DNA of 64,000 nucleotides from Inia geoffrensis (GCA_036417435.1 CM070916.1:20840052-20904051), one strand, 5' to 3'. Shown: positions 12,103-24,500, numbered from the stretch's first letter. The notes: generated by a model not told the origin, from the sequence alone. Program-made: numbers and translations.

Positions 12103-13063
12103 TTATCCCTCATCAAGTCAGATGTTTAAAGGAAAAATAAACACTGAATCAAATAGCAAGCAGGAATTTCTATATATCTTTCAATCTCACATTTTTACTT
12201 CAATAGAAAAATGCATCCTGATCAGTCTTTGAGAGGTCAGTTTTTGGTGTCATGGAGAAAATATCTGAGGAGAATCAGGAAAACTGGATTGTAGTTCATG
12301 GTGTGTCTATTCCCATCAGACAGGCTACTTCTCCTGCTCCTTCACATGTGTAACAAAGGGCAGCTTGTAATGGATCATAAAAGTCCAACCTGGCTGTAAA
12401 ACCTTTAATTGTTGATTCTAGAAGCATCTGATACCTTCCTACCCAGAGTCACTGCAACATAATTTGTGATTGCAATATTTCTGAGTAAACGTTCAAATGG
12501 AGTAAACATTCAAGTGGTCTAACAGAGGCGACCTCAGAGCTGCAGCAAGCCAAGTGGCATGCAGAGTTTTCAGGTCAAGAAACCAGAAAAAGAAATTCTG
12601 GAGTACGCCATGAAAACTGGGGTTCTCATCACAACACCTTTGAGCATTTTTGAGTGAAAGAAGACAGCCGGCGGAGATTGTGGAAGATGCATTTCAAACT
12701 AGCTACAGCATCAGAAAGCTTCATCTTGATCTTAGGTGGGTGGCAGTGCCCATTCACCTTAGGACATTCTAATAAAACTTGCACAACTCAATTCTAAACA
12801 TCAAACAAGAAGATTCCTTTAAATCCCTTATATCTTCTATTATTTTAACATGATTAGTAAAACACTATCTGTCCATATTCTGTTGGACGATCTTTCTATT
12901 CCTTTTCCTCCCACTCTCCCTCCTTGCCATCTTTGCCTGTGAAGGCCTATCTCCTCTCACTCTGCCCCCAGTGGAAATAAAGAACATAGCTTTCCTGAAG
13001 AGTTCCTTGCATAACCACCCAAATTCATTTTAAAATCAGGGTTTAGCAGATAAATCAGCTAAC
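12103..13063. other. Unannotated DNA after the L1
   Basis: No gene or clear repeat was recognised. A short pyrimidine-rich run near 12895-12970 may be an eroded L2 piece, but it is too short to call. Confidence 0.35.
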
Positions 13064-13250
13064 ATTCATTCATTTGTAGCCTTTCATTCTTTCTATTATT
13101 CATTCATTCAGGATTTACTTAAAACCTACTGTGTCCATGGTCATATGCCAGGTGCTAGGGAAGATGAATACAACTCCATTAACAAGTTCACAAGCCAGAA
13201 TAGGAGACAGAAATGCACAGGATTAATTACAAGATAGTATGATTGGTGCT
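13064..13250 (-). repeat. L2 LINE 3' end, minus strand
   Basis: It begins with 'cattcattcatt' and continues 'aggatttacttaaaacctactgtgtcc', 'atgccaggtgctagggaagatg' and 'acaagttcacaagcc', the reverse of the L2 3' terminus with its TGAATGAA repeat. Confidence 0.65.
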
Positions 13251-14619
13251 ACAGTAAATATGCATAGAAGGTAGGTAGGTGATGGAGGCAATAATGTGCT
13301 CTGCAGAGGGCTGAAGAAGACAGTGAAAGAGCTGACAGACTCTACGACTGTTGAGAGTCTGGAGCATCTTTAAGAATGATCTGAATTGTTGCTCTCTTTG
13401 AAAACAGTGGAGCTGACTTAGATGTGTCCAGCACTACATTTTACCTAGAATTGCGATCTATGTTTAATAGGCACAGCACATAGAGAAATGAGACTTACCA
13501 GGCCTGAGCATGGAGGCAGGAGATACTCTTCATCTATAACCTCCTATTGTAGAAAATGAGGTTACATGTACTCAGGTAACTACTCCGTAAAGATAATGAT
13601 ATTATATTCACTATTACCTAAACATAGGCTGAATATTAAAGGGAAGAAAACCAAAAAAATTTTTTACTAGACACCTGTATGGTATATTTTTCCCATTTCT
13701 CTAATACCTTCTACACTCTATGATGCAATATAATTGAAATAACAAGTGGGTTTACTGTAACAGAAATGTTTGCTTCAAACTCACAGTAGGCAAAGACCAA
13801 ATTCTAGTCATAAAAAGAGTTGGTGTAGCTTATAAACATAAATTACATATTTTGAGGATGAAAGACTAAATGCCCTCCTGTCTGTAATTTTAAAAGAAGA
13901 TGCTAAGTTCTACACTTAGTGAAATAAACGCATGCAATTCTTTTCCTGAATTGTACAATTTTTTCTGAAAGTTATTATAATACCAAAAGTATTAGACATG
14001 TTTGGAAATAATAAAATGCCTGTGTAACAGACTGCATATGTATAAAGTAAAAAAAGTATTAAAAAGGAAATAATTATGTTGGCTGTCAGAAGCAAAAGGT
14101 GAAAGTCAAAGCTGTGAATTAAAATTTTATGAGAACTTCTGTCCTAAAGAGGAGACATTCTCAAAGAATTGCTATAAAGATATATTGTTTTGGTTGTATT
14201 ACAGGCATCGCATGCCTGTGTTTGTGATGATGGGTTAATTTTTCCATCTCTATGCTCTTAATAAAATGAACCTAGGATATTAGACAGCAGAAGAGTTCCC
14301 CTGTCCTCACTGCCACTCAACACCTATTCACAACAAAACAGGAAAGGGGTTTTGCATTTTTACTTTTTATTGGAAGCTTTATACGGTGGATCCTTTCAAC
14401 GGTAGTTTTGATAACATTTCTAACAACTGAAAATAACAAATAGATTCACTAATAAATGTCTATGACTATCTGAAAGAATTTTGAAAATCTAGAAAATAAC
14501 ATAGTGAAATAACGACTTTTGTGTATATGGTCACTGAATGAAAATTAAATCTCATAGTCCAAGCATATACATATGGAGTATGGCTAGTCTAAGTGGTTTC
14601 TATTTTCACAAAGCAGTGA
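13251..14619. other. Unannotated AT-rich DNA
   Basis: Nothing recognisable was found over this stretch: no long open frame, no repeat family and no CpG cluster. Confidence 0.35.
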
Positions 14620-15085
14620 TTTACAACATTGATATTATAATGCAGCTGCCTTGATCAAACATCATTGATACTTCCCTAATGTCTTCAGAATCAAGTTCAA
14701 ATTCCTTAGATCATTATTAAGACTATTCACATTTTAGGTCTAATCTATTAAAATCTACAGCCCTAGCTTTCCATCCCACCATCTCTCTCTTGAACCCCTT
14801 TATCCCAGTCCCTGAAAACACCGTGTGTTTCAGTAGCCTCAGCCTGGTATAGCCTTGATCTCCTTCAGTCCTACCACTGAAAGTTTTCATCCTCATTTTA
14901 ACAATATGTACTGTTGTATCCCCAAGTCTGACTTCCACTAAGTAAGTTTGCAATATGCCTGCGTACCCTGACAGGCTGTATGTTCCCTACAGACCAAAGT
15001 TATTCACCTCTTTATCACCCAATTGACAAGTACTGTGCTTTACACCTAGTAGGTGCTTAACAAAATGGGCTTAAATAAATTCAGT
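14620..15085 (+). repeat. L2 LINE 3' end, plus strand
   Basis: The motif order matches the end of L2: 'cttcagaatcaagttcaaattcctta', 'ctttccatcccaccatctctc', and finally 'gtactgtgctttacacctagtaggtgcttaac' before AAATAAAT-like sequence. Confidence 0.65.
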
Positions 15086-15259
15086 GAGAATTCATTACCT
15101 AACTAACCTTGTTAATCTAGCCAGACCCCTGTTCAGCTACTTACTTTGCTATCATTTGGCCAGTCAGCTTCTCAAAATACTCTCATGATAGCAAAGGCCA
15201 GGCAGAAAAACCATATTCAGAATGATTTATTCCTAGAGATGATTCTGAAATACGATTTG

Positions 15260-15293
15260 TATCATTAAGATATGAATATATATCTTAATGATA
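15260..15293. repeat. Perfect 14-bp inverted repeat (hairpin)
   Basis: The left arm TATCATTAAGATAT at 15260-15273 and the right arm ATATCTTAATGATA at 15280-15293 are exact reverse complements around a 6-base loop. It sits in a 100-bp AT-rich stretch with further partial symmetry up to about 15345. Confidence 0.95.
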
Positions 15294-15729
15294 TAAATAT
15301 ATTTATATATAAATATGATTTATATCATTTATATTATTATATCATTTTGAACAATTGATAAAATCCTTAAGTACTTTCTCATCATTAAAACTGATTTTTT
15401 TTCCTACTAGTGTTGACTCCTTTATGTAATATAGGCAAAGCAGAAAAAAGGCAAGTAATCTCATGATAAGTAGTTGAACTGTAAGAAGATTGTGGGTAGG
15501 AGTTAGCTTCTCTAAGTTGCAAGCACTGTTTAAATACTGTTCATCAAGCTATGTAAAAACAGACATTAAGATAAAGGTTTCCACTTATTTTCTAGAAACT
15601 CTTAAAGCAATCTTCAAAAGGCAAGCACACAAATGATATAACCAGTAGTGAAAACGGAAATGAAAATATAATATTACAAATCAATATCTAATTTTTACAT
15701 AGACATAGGGGATAAAGAATGAGTAGATT

Positions 15730-15917
15730 GGGCTTCCCTGGTGGCGCAGTGGTTGATAGTCCGCCTACCAATGCAGGGGACGCGGGTTCGTGCCCCGGTC
15801 CGGGAGGATCCCACATGCCGCGAGCCATGGCCACTGGGCCTGCACGTCCGGAGCCTGTGCCCCGCAACGGGAGAGGCCACAACAATGAGAGGCCTGCGTA
15901 CCGCAAAAAGAAAAAAA
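15730..15917 (+). mobile_element. CHR-type SINE, plus strand, internal 17-bp deletion
   Basis: The body runs from GGGCTTCCCTGGTGGCGCAG to GTACCGC plus an A-rich tail. A perfect 16-bp target duplication AAAGAATGAGTAGATT flanks it at 15714-15729 and 15918-15933. About 17 bp after GCCGCG, normally holding GAGCGGCTGGGCCCGTG, are missing compared with the other copies. The tRNA-derived head carries A-box-like TGGCGCAGTGG and B-box-like GGTTCGTGCCC. Confidence 0.97.
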
Positions 15918-15933
15918 AAAGAATGAGTAGATT

Positions 15934-16268
15934 TTATTGAATGTTTTCAGTGATAAGAAATATATATACCTGGTAGGCAAACGTCCAAAAAGAAAAGGTC
16001 AGACTTTAGTAACACAAAGGTTGTCTTAATGAGTCACATTTTTCCTAGAAAAGCACTGTATACTGGTCTATCCATAATATGTTTGCGGATAGGAATACAC
16101 GTTGTCAGCAATCACCGAGCACAACCATCCTGTAAGAAACGGATGTACTGACGCAAGCTCTTGGCATTGAACAACAAACAAATGTATTCTTGTAAAACTT
16201 ATGCTTCTCTGGAACTTATTTGTGTAGTTTTCTGTTGCAGGGTGGGGTTGGTAAAAGGAAAAGGGTGA
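15934..16268. other. Unannotated DNA
   Basis: No feature was recognised between the SINE target duplication and the tandem duplication that starts at 16269. Confidence 0.35.
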
Positions 16269-16377
16269 TAGAAAACTTTATATTGTAAAGAGACTGTCAT
16301 TCTAACTCATAGTCACTGTCCCCCTAGAAAACTTTATATTGTAGAGACTGTCATTCTAACGCATAGTCACCGACCCC
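16269..16377 (+). repeat. Two-copy tandem duplication, about 55 bp unit
   Basis: Unit 1 (16269-16324) and unit 2 (16325-16377) both begin TAGAAAACTTTATATTGTA and both contain AGACTGTCATTCTAAC and CATAGTCAC. They differ by a 3-base indel and a few substitutions, so the duplication is not very recent. Confidence 0.95.
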
Positions 16378-16429
16378 GGTTTCACATGTAATCTTCAAAG
16401 CACACAAAGTCTCTTAAGTCAGAGTCTTG

Positions 16430-17060
16430 TCCATTCCTACCAGCACCCCTCCCCCATGCCCACAGCTTGGGATCCCATCACTTTAACACAGTGTTGCCAT
16501 GACAGCAAGGTAACTGGCTTCCTTGCTTAGAGCCTTTCTTGCTCCAATTCTAGCCGCACAATGCTGCTAGAATAATCTTTCTAAATTCCTGTTCATTGTG
16601 TCTTTCCTCTGCTTAGGAGCCTCTGGTGGGTCTTTTTCACTGATCAGACTAAATGCATGCTCCTCAGGCTGGATATCAGACTCCTCCATTAATCTTTCCC
16701 TTCTCCTCCCTACGACCCCTTCTTCCTTCCTGTCTTTAAAGCCAAGCTGAATTCATGTCTTTACTACGTTCTTCCTGCTCAAATGTCCACCCCTTCCCGT
16801 TTGAAATCCAGATCATTTCATGCAGCAAAGAACCACCTTGTCTCCCCAGTTAGCCGTCCTGGAGTTATTTCATCCCTTCCTCTTCCTTCTTCCCCAAAGA
16901 AATGCTTATTTCCAATGCCCGTAACTTGTCTCTACTGGTTTCCTCAAAAATGCCTCATTGCTCTCTATCTAGTTCTTCCGCCAAACTGAAAGCCCCCCAG
17001 GCCAGGTGGATGATCTTTTCTGATATCTTACCTGATATCTAGCAGATGCCTGGGTGTTCA
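16430..17060 (+). repeat. L2-like LINE fragment, plus strand
   Basis: Features are 'gcttccttgcttagagcctttcttgctccaattctagc', 'tgctgctagaataatctttct', then 'aatgtccaccccttcccg' and later 'agatgcctgggtgttcagcaa'. The order and pyrimidine-rich style follow L2 3' sequence. Divergence is high. Confidence 0.5.
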
Positions 17061-17571
17061 GCAAGGACCTATCAAGGAGTAAACAGCTTCTGCGTTGCTA
17101 TTCCTTCCCTACTTGGTTCCACTTCTCTTACAAGAAAAACGTGAACTTTCACTAGCTGTTAACAGTAAAGAAGAAATTTTCTACAACCGAAACAATAAAA
17201 CTCAGAGGAAAACCATCACTTCCGTGTACTTCTCCACTAACGCCTCTCTGCACAAGTGACCAAGTAGCAGAAACTCAGGAGGTAACAAAACTCAGATCTG
17301 TACTTTCCCAGCTTGTGACAGGGAGTTCTAAGAAGCATGAAAATATACGAGTGGCTGAAGAAACGTCTGTTAAGAAGACCCTGATCATCAGAAGCTGATT
17401 ATGAGAAAGCTTTTTATATGAAACTCCTTGGCTTTGACTGTTAGGTTCCCAGAGATCATCTGGCCATAAAAGCAGTGCCTGGATTATTTGTTGATTAACT
17501 CACTCATCAAGTCAGCCAACGTTCGTTATACTACACTGCAATATACATAAAACGCCGTGTGGCTGTTCTCC
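17061..17571. other. Unannotated DNA
   Basis: Nothing recognisable apart from AT-rich unique-looking sequence. Confidence 0.35.
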
Positions 17572-17762
17572 GTTGCCTGCACCAAGCTCTGTACGAAGCG
17601 CTTCAGAAGCATTCGTTCATGAAAGCTTTACAACTAATCTATGGATTACAGCGTCATTATCACCGATGCCACAGATGATGAAACTGAGGCTTTCATAGGT
17701 TCAATAACCCTCCCGAGGACCCCAGCTAGGAAATGGTGGAGAGAAGGTACAAACCTGAAGCA
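17572..17762 (-). repeat. MIR SINE, minus strand
   Basis: Reading on the plus strand it follows reversed MIR: 'ccaagctctgtacgaagcgcttc', 'ttacaactaatctatggatta', 'cagatgatgaaactgaggc', 'ccagctaggaaatggtgg'. Confidence 0.65.
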
Positions 17763-18966
17763 TATAATGAGAAGGTACCTAACTTCTACAAAAGCTTTAT
17801 GTTAAATATATTTCAGATCTGAACCCTGAACTGCTAGACTCCCTACTCCAAACTCCTTGAAAACAATGTGTGCAGTTCTGTTCTGGAACATAAGCCTTTG
17901 CAGTACAGAGTTACACTAACCTGTAAATGTGTCCATTATCCCTAATAGGTAGACAGCAAGCTTTTGGAGGGCACAGGACATTTTTTCATCATTGTGATCT
18001 GCTCAGAATGCAGTATACAGAGAAAGCCCATCCTAAATATATACAGAATAAAAAGACACGTTTTTGTGTTTACACTGGCACACAGAAGTGAGTGTGGCAT
18101 TAAGATATTTTGAACCTCTATTTACAGGTTGAACCTTCAAAAACTACACTTAGCAATACTGTTCCCTTCCCATTGCTACTAGCATTCTAAATGCCCAGTA
18201 TTGGCTGTCAGATAGAACACTTAAACATTTTAAAAAGTTTAAATACCTATCAATTTGGATTGCAGTCTTACCATCACATAGTGCTGGGATGGTACACAAT
18301 GTATTCAGTGTGGTCTGGAAAGAGCATTGCACAGCACAAGAAAATGCCTGACTTATTATCCACACAACTGTAAATACATTCCAAAGCCTTGTTTTTCACT
18401 TTTACCACTGACAGTTGATGTGCAGATGGTTTCAATGTCTTATTTACAATGACATTTTTCCTCCGTATGTATTCCAGAACATTCTGCCTTTCAAGTTAGT
18501 TTCCATGATTGTTCAGGGTTAGGGCTTCCATTCCACTTTTGATATGAAATTGACCCAGTCAGCTGCTGGCTTCTATGTTATATTCATGCAAATCCCTTCA
18601 GTTGGTCTTGATCGTGGGGATTTACTGAAGCAATACAATGTACATTACGGCAGATGTGTAGTTAAGGATCCTCTGGAAGTGTGATCAGCCTATAAGGTGG
18701 ATTTCTGGGAACACCAAGGGCAGATGTTATTAGTGAGGCAACAAATCTAGATCCTGGAGGTATCATTCTGTGTCCATCTTTCTCCAAACAAAGCCTGCTG
18801 CTGTCTGCGATCCGAAAAGGAAATCTGCATATCTGAGAACATGTTAGCTGACAATTTCCCCATGTACCTTGATCGTCGCATGTACCTTGCCTCTACAGCT
18901 TTACTTCGTTGTAATTGTCCCAAATCCTACCTCTATTCACCAGTGGGCTTTCGACGTAAAGGAATT
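17763..18966. other. Unannotated DNA
   Basis: No gene or repeat family was recognised. Small opposing open frames at 18150-18373 have no distinguishing feature. Confidence 0.35.
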
Positions 18967-18978
18967 AAGAAGACTGCC

Positions 18979-19181
18979 ACGGGGTTTCCCTGGTGGCGCA
19001 GCGGTTGAGAGTCCGCCTGCCGATGCGGGGAACGTGGGTTCGTGCCCCGGTCCGGGAAGATCCCACATGCCGCGGAGCGGGTGGGCCCGTGGGCCATGGT
19101 CGCTGGGCCTGTGCGTCCGGAGCCTGTGCTCCGCAACGGGAGAGGCCACAACAGTGAGAGGACCGCGTACCGCAAAAAAAA
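18979..19181 (+). mobile_element. CHR-type SINE, plus strand
   Basis: A full-length copy with a slightly altered start (GGGGTTTCCCTGG) and an A tail. The target duplication AAGAAGACTGCC is at 18967-18978 and 19182-19193. The open frames that cross it on both strands are SINE artefacts. Confidence 0.96.
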
Positions 19182-19193
19182 AAGAAGACTGCC

Positions 19194-20031
19194 GTGGACT
19201 GGGAAGGTTTCTGATTTTATCGGCTACCTTGTGTCATCAAAGGATCTTTTAAATCCTTGCTTCAGATGCCTCAAGGGGGAAGTTTCCTTTCTCCTCTTGT
19301 CGATGGGATCGCGGTAAACTAAAATGAAATTTCTCTGCTATTTGGGGAAGAGTAAGACTTACCTTTCTGGTATCTGATTTACCAAGGCTGCTAGATGTAT
19401 TAAGCAAAGCAAAGCAGCCAAACTGAACAAACTAATAAACTCACCAAAAAAATTTGGTGAAAATTACTTTAGTGACATATGAAACAAAATTTCTAAGACA
19501 CAAACCAATATTTTATTCAAATCTTACCTTGCATGTGTCACTGGTTTATAAACAACCCTTTAGTTTCAACAACTCCCCATGGGAGAAACTGATTTTAGTC
19601 ATTAACCCTATCAGTGAAATCAGACTTGGGGATAAACTATGTTATCTACAGCCTCAAACCACATAAACTCAGACCACAAGAAGATTATGTGCCAGTGACT
19701 TTCACTCCCAGAACAGAATATGTATTATTAGGATCAAACTAACTAAAGAACCCTATGCAGATTTTCTCTCCCCAGCTACTCAGGGCACACAATCCATTCT
19801 TACTAATGTGTTTACCTTCAACTTTAAAGGATGATCTTATCTGTCTGGGCTCACAGCCTTTTCCTCATAAAAGGGTCATGTCCTATCCCCTCCCCCACCC
19901 CCAATTACCTTTCTGTCTCCATCAAAAATCTGCCAGACTCCTTCGCATGCACTGTCATCTGGGTCTCCCAAGCTAAGGTTCTTCTGGAAAGATTGGGAGG
20001 CTTCAGGCACAATATCAGACTCCAGACTGTG
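19194..20031. other. Unannotated DNA
   Basis: No gene was recognised. The pyrimidine-rich part near 19830-19990 could be an eroded L2 fragment but lacks diagnostic motifs. Confidence 0.35.
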
Positions 20032-20283
20032 CTATACTGAATTGGCTGGAAACAATATTAGACCACTTGTCATTTCTACAAATCTTCCCTGTGGCCTTAT
20101 GTTCGTGGGTTGCAGCTCGATGAGAACAAACGCGTGGGCAGAGGCAAAGCCAATAGCGATATTACACCTCAATGCCGCTTTGAGAGCCAGGGCCGTTCCT
20201 CCATGCCATACAATATCAAGTGGAGTAAAAGTCGATCGTGTTTTGGACCTCTTTGGTTTAACCCATAGCTGCCTATAATACAT
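20032..20283 (-). other. Short CpG-rich segment open on both strands, origin unknown
   Basis: The minus strand is open for 83 codons (20283 to 20032) and the plus strand for 78 codons (20042 to 20278). About nine CpGs fall in roughly 150 bp, unusual for this AT-rich neighbourhood. The minus peptide includes VKPKRSKTRSTFTPLDIVWH, with no family I recognise. There is no signal peptide, no clear splice site and no promoter. It could be a fragment of a processed pseudogene, a transposon piece or a conserved element, so no function is assigned. Confidence 0.25.
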
Positions 20284-20289
20284 ATTGCT

Positions 20290-20368
20290 CCATTGAATAC
20301 ATGGGGAAACTGAGACATAATAAGCAGCCCAAGATCACACTGCTGGGAATCGAACTCAACTTCTATCA
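20290..20368 (-). repeat. MIR SINE fragment, minus strand, cut by an L1
   Basis: It contains 'catggggaaactgagac', 'agcagcccaagatcacactgctgg' and 'aatcgaactcaac', which are reversed MIR motifs. It stops where the L1 T-tract begins at 20371, so the L1 probably inserted into it. Confidence 0.7.
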
Positions 20369-20370
20369 TC

Positions 20371-21130
20371 TTTTTTTTAACTTTTTATTTTATATTGGAG
20401 TATAGGCAATTCACAATGTTGTGATAGTTCAGGTGCACAGCAAAGGGAATCAGCCATATATATACACGTATCCATTCTCCCCCAAACTCCCCTCCCATCC
20501 AGGCTGCCACATAACATTGAGCAGAGTTCCCTGTGCTATACAGTAGGTCCTTGTTGGTTATCCATCTTAAATACAGCAGGGCATACATGTCGATCCCAAA
20601 CTCCCTAACTATCCCTTCCCCCCATCTTTCCCCCTGGTAACCATAAGTTCTTTCTCTAAGTCTGTGAGTCTGTTTCTGTTTTGTCAATAAGTTCATTTGT
20701 ATCATTTCTTTTTAGATTCCTCATGTAAGGGATATCATATAATATTTCTCTTTCTCTGTCTGACTCACTTCACTCAGTATGACAATCTCTAGGTCCATCC
20801 ATGCTGCTGCCAATGGCATTATTTCATTCTTTTTAATGGCTGAGTAATATTCCGTTGTATAGATGTACCACATCTGCTTTATCCATTCCTCTGTCAATGG
20901 ACATTTAGGTTGCTTCCATGTCTTGGCTATTGTAAAACAGTGCTGCAGTGAACATTAGGGTGCCTGTATCCTTTCAGATCATGTTTTCCTCGGGATATAG
21001 GCCCAGGAGTGGGATTGCAGGGTCATATGGTAGCTCTATTTTTAGTGTTTTAAGGAATCTCCATAGTGTTCTCCATGGTGGCTGTACCAACTTATGTTCC
21101 CACCAAGAGGGCAGGAGGGGTTCCCATCAT
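20371..21130 (-). mobile_element. 5'-truncated L1 LINE, minus strand
   Basis: The T-tract at 20371-20378 is the reversed A tail. After it come the reversed 3' UTR ('ccctgtgctatacagtaggtcc', 'ccctggtaaccataag') and the reversed end of ORF2 ('aatggctgagtaatattcc', 'gggtcatatggtagctctattt'). Homology ends near 'cccaccaagagggcagg'. Only the last 0.75 kb is present, as usual for incomplete reverse transcription. The plus-strand open frame at 20948-21304 is antisense to L1 and not a gene. Confidence 0.92.
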
Positions 21131-21530
21131 TTTTATAAGGTGTTAACTCGTTATAGCACTTTGAATCCACCTCTCAGTTTGGGTGGCACTTTGCTTGGTG
21201 TTCTTGCCCTCAGTTCAACGTTAAATCACGTATTCTTTTCGTACAGTTTCACATCTCCTATCTGTCATGTATCGGCAGGATATAAGGCAAAGACTCTACT
21301 ATGATTATGTCCACACCCTCTGCCCCATAAAAACCCACCATAGCCCAGCAGCCCCTGGAAAATCTCTCTGCCTCTCTCCTTTATTCAGTGCTATTATTTT
21401 GATAGTATTTCCATTTCTATAATTTACTTACAGTTAAATAAAATTTGCTCTAAACTTATGGTTCCGCATCTCTTTGTCATCAGCACAGCCTGTGGCCTAT
21501 TTATTTCACAGGATTCTACTACAACTCTGA
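21131..21530 (+). mobile_element. Possible LTR-like sequence, family unknown
   Basis: This stretch has CCCCATAAAAACCC near 21325, which could serve as a TATA element, then a C/T-rich part, and an AATAAA at about 21438-21443, spaced as in a retroviral-type LTR. I cannot place it in a named family and see no partner LTR or internal coding region. It may equally be unique sequence. Confidence 0.22.
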
Positions 21531-24500
21531 AAGCCTCAGATTAGTCAGGTAAGTGACTCTAGAAGTCAGGTCAATTGGCTAATTTTCAAAACCAAGTGTG
21601 TCCAATTCCAAAGTCTGTGATCTTTCCCACTGCCTCCTTTCACACCTGTTTACATAGAACGTCAGCTGTTTTACTGGGGAGTCCCAGAACAGATTGGATC
21701 TCAGGAAATACCTTTTGAGGTCCTGGGGCAACAAAGATAGATGGCCAGAAATCTCCCTATGACTCTGCTTCATGGGACCACCAGTAGCGTAATTTGTACC
21801 AACATCCCTCCACATCTCATCGAACCAGATTTCACAGACTGAGAGATTCCAGCTCCAAAGTATTTTTCATAACACATCACGATTTCAAATGTATCGTCGA
21901 TTCACTGTTCAAAAAATCCCCAAATTTTTATGCCACGCTATTAGCTAGCATCGATTTACTTAAATACAGAAACTCTTCTCTAGCTCTCAGTAGAGTGGTT
22001 TTTGTAAAAAGAAACCTAGTCACACTTTAAGTGAGAAAAGAACAATTGCCAAATACAAACTTTGAGAGTCTTTTTCCCTACCAAAATCTTCACCAAAGTT
22101 CCCTTTGGCTTTGCCCTTCTTACCCTAAGAATCTCAGCAATGCTTTATCCCTCTCTTTGGGTTGCAGATTAGTTAACAAAAAAATGTTAAAGGAGAATAA
22201 TGGAGATAAATATCTTTAATTTTCTACCTCATTTTGCCTTCACAAAACATGTGCAAGCCACGCTTTGCTTTTATTTACTGCTTGCTCCCGCTAGGTAGTA
22301 AATTAAGACATCTTTTAGCAAGGGAGCTTATTGGGGCGTTAGTACTGCCATCCCACTTTAAACTACATGTTCTTAGCGCTTCATTCCCTAGGAGCACACA
22401 TTAAAATGCTTGGGCAAGACTGAACTTTTGAAGATATTTTGGCAAAGCCACCAAACTTCAATTCATTTATCCGTGGGCCTGGGGCTCTTGCTTACCCTTT
22501 GTTCACTGTCTTCAGGACTTCGTGGTCTGGCCCTGCTCAAAAATCATTTCGCCTCCACTGCCTGACGCCCTATTTGCTGTTGTACCAATGCATTTAACTT
22601 ATGCCTTTATTAAGGCTCCCAGCAAAGATCTGGCTGGAGATACAGTCATGCATGGCTCTGTCAATAATTCTCACCTACTGCCACCACCTTCCTCCCCCTT
22701 GCCATGTTCACACAGTAGCATCTGGACGTTCTGAGAGCAGTACTTATACATAATTCACTATGTGTAATCTGTCTTTATTAAAGGTTGGCAGGGTATTCTC
22801 AATAATCATTAGATGAATTAAATTTGGAAAAACATCTTGTACCCCATTCTGAATCAGTCTGATTACATATTCCATCTAAGGATTCTGTATTTGACAGCGG
22901 TGTTCAGTGATATACGTATACAGGAGAATAGTTTTGTTTGTTTGTTTTCTGTAAACTTCTAAGGGCACATTTTGGGTGAAAGAACACTGAACTTCACTGG
23001 ACTCTCATGGTTCATTAAACAGACTTTAAAAAAATAATATCTGACTTTCTGATCTATAGCCATTTTTATCATCACGATGCCATTCCAGAATAGCAACTTA
23101 AATATATCTTAATTCCAGGAAGAAAAGCAACACTTTATGTTCCAATCACCTACTATTTGCTAGGTACTCGGATAAATATTTCAATAAAATTTGCCTAGAA
23201 TTACTTTCAAAGCCAACATTGACCATCTTTTTTCTTCAATCTAATTTTTTTTTCTTCATTCAAAATCCTTAATATCCAGATTCATAGCATATACTTATCA
23301 TTTTCAGATAATTCCATAAAGATGGCTTTCATGTGTATTTGTAAGATTTTAAGACTTGAAGAATGTGTGTTGTGTATATAATAGCAAACTGCAAGTGACT
23401 TTTTGAATTAAGCTGGATTTGCTTTTATCTGTGATGTATAGACATAATGTTTAAATATTTATCATTTTAGTTACTCAAGTTTAAAAATGAATAAGGACTT
23501 TATGGAGACCTTATATGGACAAACCTTGTTTCCCCGACACTTTATAGGTAAATGTGTCCTTTCTGATAACGAATCTCTCTTTCCAGCCTGGTTTAAAATA
23601 GACATGAATTCCTTAAGGGTATAAATCATGCATTGCATAGAACTTGATTCCATGGTCAATACAAGTGCTTCATAGGAAATGTTAGGTTAGTGTAATAATC
23701 ACAAATGTGTTTAGTCTAGCGTTTAAAATATTAATATTTCAAGATCATGATAGTCAAAATATTGATTGCTTTGGCAAAGATCAACAAAATTTCCTGGATT
23801 CAAAATATTATGAGAGCAAAGATAGTTCATTCTTGTTAGAAAGAAAAAATAAAATTAAAAAAAATTATGTCGTTCCCAAAACACTTAATGGTAGAAGTTT
23901 TGAACACAAAAGTCTAGTGGTACATCTAGGCTTAATTTTCTCACTACCAGCCTTCTAGTATTTGCATCTATTATTACCAGTCTAAGTGTTATCAGCTGAA
24001 TTTTTTAAATTTGTGGAACACTGAGAAACTGTTGCCTACAATTTCATGAAGGAATAAACTATTTCCCTCAATTTCAAATGCAGAATACGTTGGTAATTAT
24101 ATAGCTTTCATATAAACGTAAAATTATATAAATACCTAAACTCCTTAAAAGAAGCACTTTGCAGGGTTTTTCGGAGATGTAAAGAGCAAACAAGTAGGAC
24201 TTTATGGTGTCAAAGTCATGTGTGGTGTTATTATTGTTACGTTCTACCTAGCAAATTCTGAGCTCAGTAAGGCTGCTGGTCCTCATTCCTATTTACACCC
24301 CCATCCTCCTCTGCAGGGTCTACTCTACAAGTTGTTCAGTCTGTCTTATCTCTCTCCATCTTGCCATCTGCTAAGCCATTTCTCTCCGCCTACTGCTTTC
24401 TACTGATGGAGCTTCCCAAGCCATTTCCCCTTTTCTTTCCTCAGGCAGAACTCAGAGTTAGTTCTACAAATGTCAGAATGGTACTCTCCATCCACTTACC

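Noticed and set aside
18869..19252. 127-codon plus-strand frame
   Set aside because: It runs through a CHR SINE; the recurring FPGGAVVES-type peptide is a SINE artefact.
20948..21304. 118-codon plus-strand frame
   Set aside because: Most of it is antisense to a truncated L1.
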